Below are positions 4,254-5,406 of a stretch of 5,406 nucleotides of DNA, one piece after another. The translations under genes were made by a program, and so were the position numbers. A model generated the notes under the pieces. The model ran no database searches. It saw nothing but the letters and a program-made list of their open reading frames with translations, and was not told the origin of the DNA. Origin of the DNA: an uncultured Planctomycetaceae bacterium (lineage in GTDB: Bacteria > Planctomycetota > Planctomycetia > Pirellulales > UBA1268); NCBI GenBank assembly GCA_903949225.1, contig CAJAYZ010000804.1:1-5406 (forward strand), read 5' to 3'. How positions within the stretch are numbered: position 1 is the stretch's first letter; the number at the start of each line of letters is the position of its first letter.

Positions 4254-5406
4254 ATGAAGCGCCAGGCACCGCTCTCCCACCTCGTTGCCCCGCCATCCCT
4301 TGGCGGAAGCTCCCCGGCGACGACCCGGGGTTGCCGCGAGCGGCAGGACCTCTCCCGCATGACCATCTGGAGCCGGTCGGTGGCACCCGTCATGGTGCCG
4401 CTGTTTGCGATCCTCCTGGGGTTTGCCGGCGCCGGTTCGGCCAAGGCCCAATTTTTGGGCGGTCAAGCCGTCGGCGGCATCTCGATCGACGCCAGTGGGA
4501 TTGTCCGCAATGTCGAGCCCGGTGCCCTCGATGAGCTCTCCGCCGCCCGCCGCAAGGCCCTCGCCGGCGGCGGTCCGAAGGCATCGACGGATGGCCTGCG
4601 AAAGGTGTCGCTGGCTCGCCTCACGAAGGCGGTCGAGGCGGCCGCGTCCGGCGAGGCGCCCCTGCCGGCCGATGCCGTGCTCATGGGCGGGCTCGAGCGG
4701 ATCACCCACGTCTTTGTCGATCCCGATGGCCACGACATCATCCTCGCCGGTCCGGCCGATGCGGCGCGCGTCGATTCAAAAGGCAACGTCCTCGGCGCGT
4801 CGAGCGGCCTGCCGCTGCTCCAACTCGAGGACTTCATCGTCGCCCTCCGGGCCGTCGATGGCGCCCGTGAAGGGGGCATGCTTTGCTCGATCGATCCGGC
4901 CCCCGAGCGCGTCGCCGACCTGCAGAAGTTCCTCAAGAGCCAGCAGGCCAGTGCCGCTGATCCGGAAGGAACATTGCGGAAGATGGAAGAGGTTCTCGGC
5001 CCCCAGAATGTCCGCATCGGCGGCGTGCCGACCGACAGCCGCTTTGCCCGCGTCCTCGTCGCCGCCGACTACCGCCTGAAGCGGATCGGCATGGGCCTCG
5101 AGCCCTCCGGCTTGAACGACCTTCCAAGCTACCTGGCGACAGTGCCGGCCGGCGCCACCGTCGGGGCGCTGCCCCGCTTCTGGCTCGAGGCGTCGTACGA
5201 CCCGATCGCCCGTGATGCCGACGAGCTCGCCTTCCGCCTCTCCGGCCGCAAGATCGCCTGCCTCACCGAGAACGACGTGTTTGCCAAGGACGGCGTCAAG
5301 CGTGGGGCGGGCCCGACCGACAAGGTGGCCCAGAAGTGGTGCGATACTTTCAGCGCGAAGTACGACACCCTCGCCACGAAGCATCCGGTATTTGCGGAGC
5401 TCGCCA
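4254..5406 (+). CDS. Secreted DUF1598-domain protein (partial, 3' end outside window)
   Basis: The frame is open from the ATG at 4254 to the right edge, giving 384 residues with no stop. A 35-residue polar, Arg-rich extension precedes an export signal: hydrophobic core about 44-60 (APVMVPLFAILLGFAGA) and a likely signal-peptidase site after GSAKA (61-65). The mature part contains two segments. The first (about 66-215) includes LGGQAVGGISIDASGIV (68-84), RITHVFVDPDGHDIILAGPA (149-168) and PLLQLEDFIVALRAV (187-201). The second is a DUF1598-like stretch from about 245 on, with DSRFARVLVAADYRLKRIGM (261-280), GLEPS, FWLEASYDPIA (309-319) and KVAQKWCDTFSAKYDTLA (357-374). DUF1598 proteins are long exported planctomycete proteins of unknown role. 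There are no catalytic motifs I can name. The gene diverges from the sigma-54 activator and has the best ribosome-binding site in the window, suggesting good expression. Confidence 0.82.
   Translation, partial: MKRQAPLSHLVAPPSLGGSSPATTRGCRERQDLSRMTIWSRSVAPVMVPLFAILLGFAGAGSAKAQFLGGQAVGGISIDASGIVRNVEPGALDELSAARRKALAGGGPKASTDGLRKVSLARLTKAVEAAASGEAPLPADAVLMGGLERITHVFVDPDGHDIILAGPADAARVDSKGNVLGASSGLPLLQLEDFIVALRAVDGAREGGMLCSIDPAPERVADLQKFLKSQQASAADPEGTLRKMEEVLGPQNVRIGGVPTDSRFARVLVAADYRLKRIGMGLEPSGLNDLPSYLATVPAGATVGALPRFWLEASYDPIARDADELAFRLSGRKIACLTENDVFAKDGVKRGAGPTDKVAQKWCDTFSAKYDTLATKHPVFAELA

Noticed and set aside
4041..4733. Minus-strand open frame opposite the DUF1598 gene and the intergenic region
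   Set aside because: The plus-strand frame has a strong ribosome-binding site, signal peptide and family motifs; the minus frame is a composition artefact.

Overview
The window looks like chromosomal DNA of a high-GC planctomycete, most likely from the Pirellulales. Three things point there. The rightmost gene encodes a secreted protein with the DUF1598 region, which I know essentially only from planctomycetes. The gene at 812-1651 ends in the EIDPAGMGSV-type PEP-CTERM sorting tail that is common in that group. An FHA-GAF-sigma-54 activator without a receiver domain is also a familiar planctomycete architecture. This placement is by recognition of protein families, not by a database search.

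Layout from left to right. 1-195 is the C-terminal end of dihydroorotase (pyrC), cut by the window edge. Thirteen bases after its stop comes a small YacP-like NYN-domain nuclease gene (209-700), probably in the same transcript. A strong hairpin at 744-776 separates this pair from a convergent gene for an exported PEP-CTERM protein (812-1651, minus). A 304-base gap holds the presumed promoter and leader of that gene, plus possible termination structures for the next one. The next gene (1956-3956, minus) encodes an FHA-GAF-AAA+-Fis transcription activator of the sigma-54 class. A 297-base divergent intergenic region follows, with an 11-bp perfect inverted repeat straddling a sigma-70-like promoter. 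It leads to a secreted DUF1598 protein on the plus strand (4254 to beyond the right edge).

How the parts may work together. The pyrC-NYN pair is housekeeping: pyrimidine synthesis and RNA metabolism. The other three genes form a loose group: an activator that probably reads a phosphorylation signal through FHA and a small-molecule or protein signal through GAF, flanked by two exported proteins of unknown function. PEP-CTERM genes in other bacteria are often under sigma-54 activator control, so local regulation is a reasonable hypothesis. I could not find a convincing -24/-12 promoter next to either exported-protein gene.

I see no RNA genes, CRISPR arrays, insertion sequences or mobile-element boundaries. 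Nothing here amounts to a clearly new system. The best leads are the dyad in the divergent promoter region, the DUF1598 protein, and the activator/PEP-CTERM pairing.
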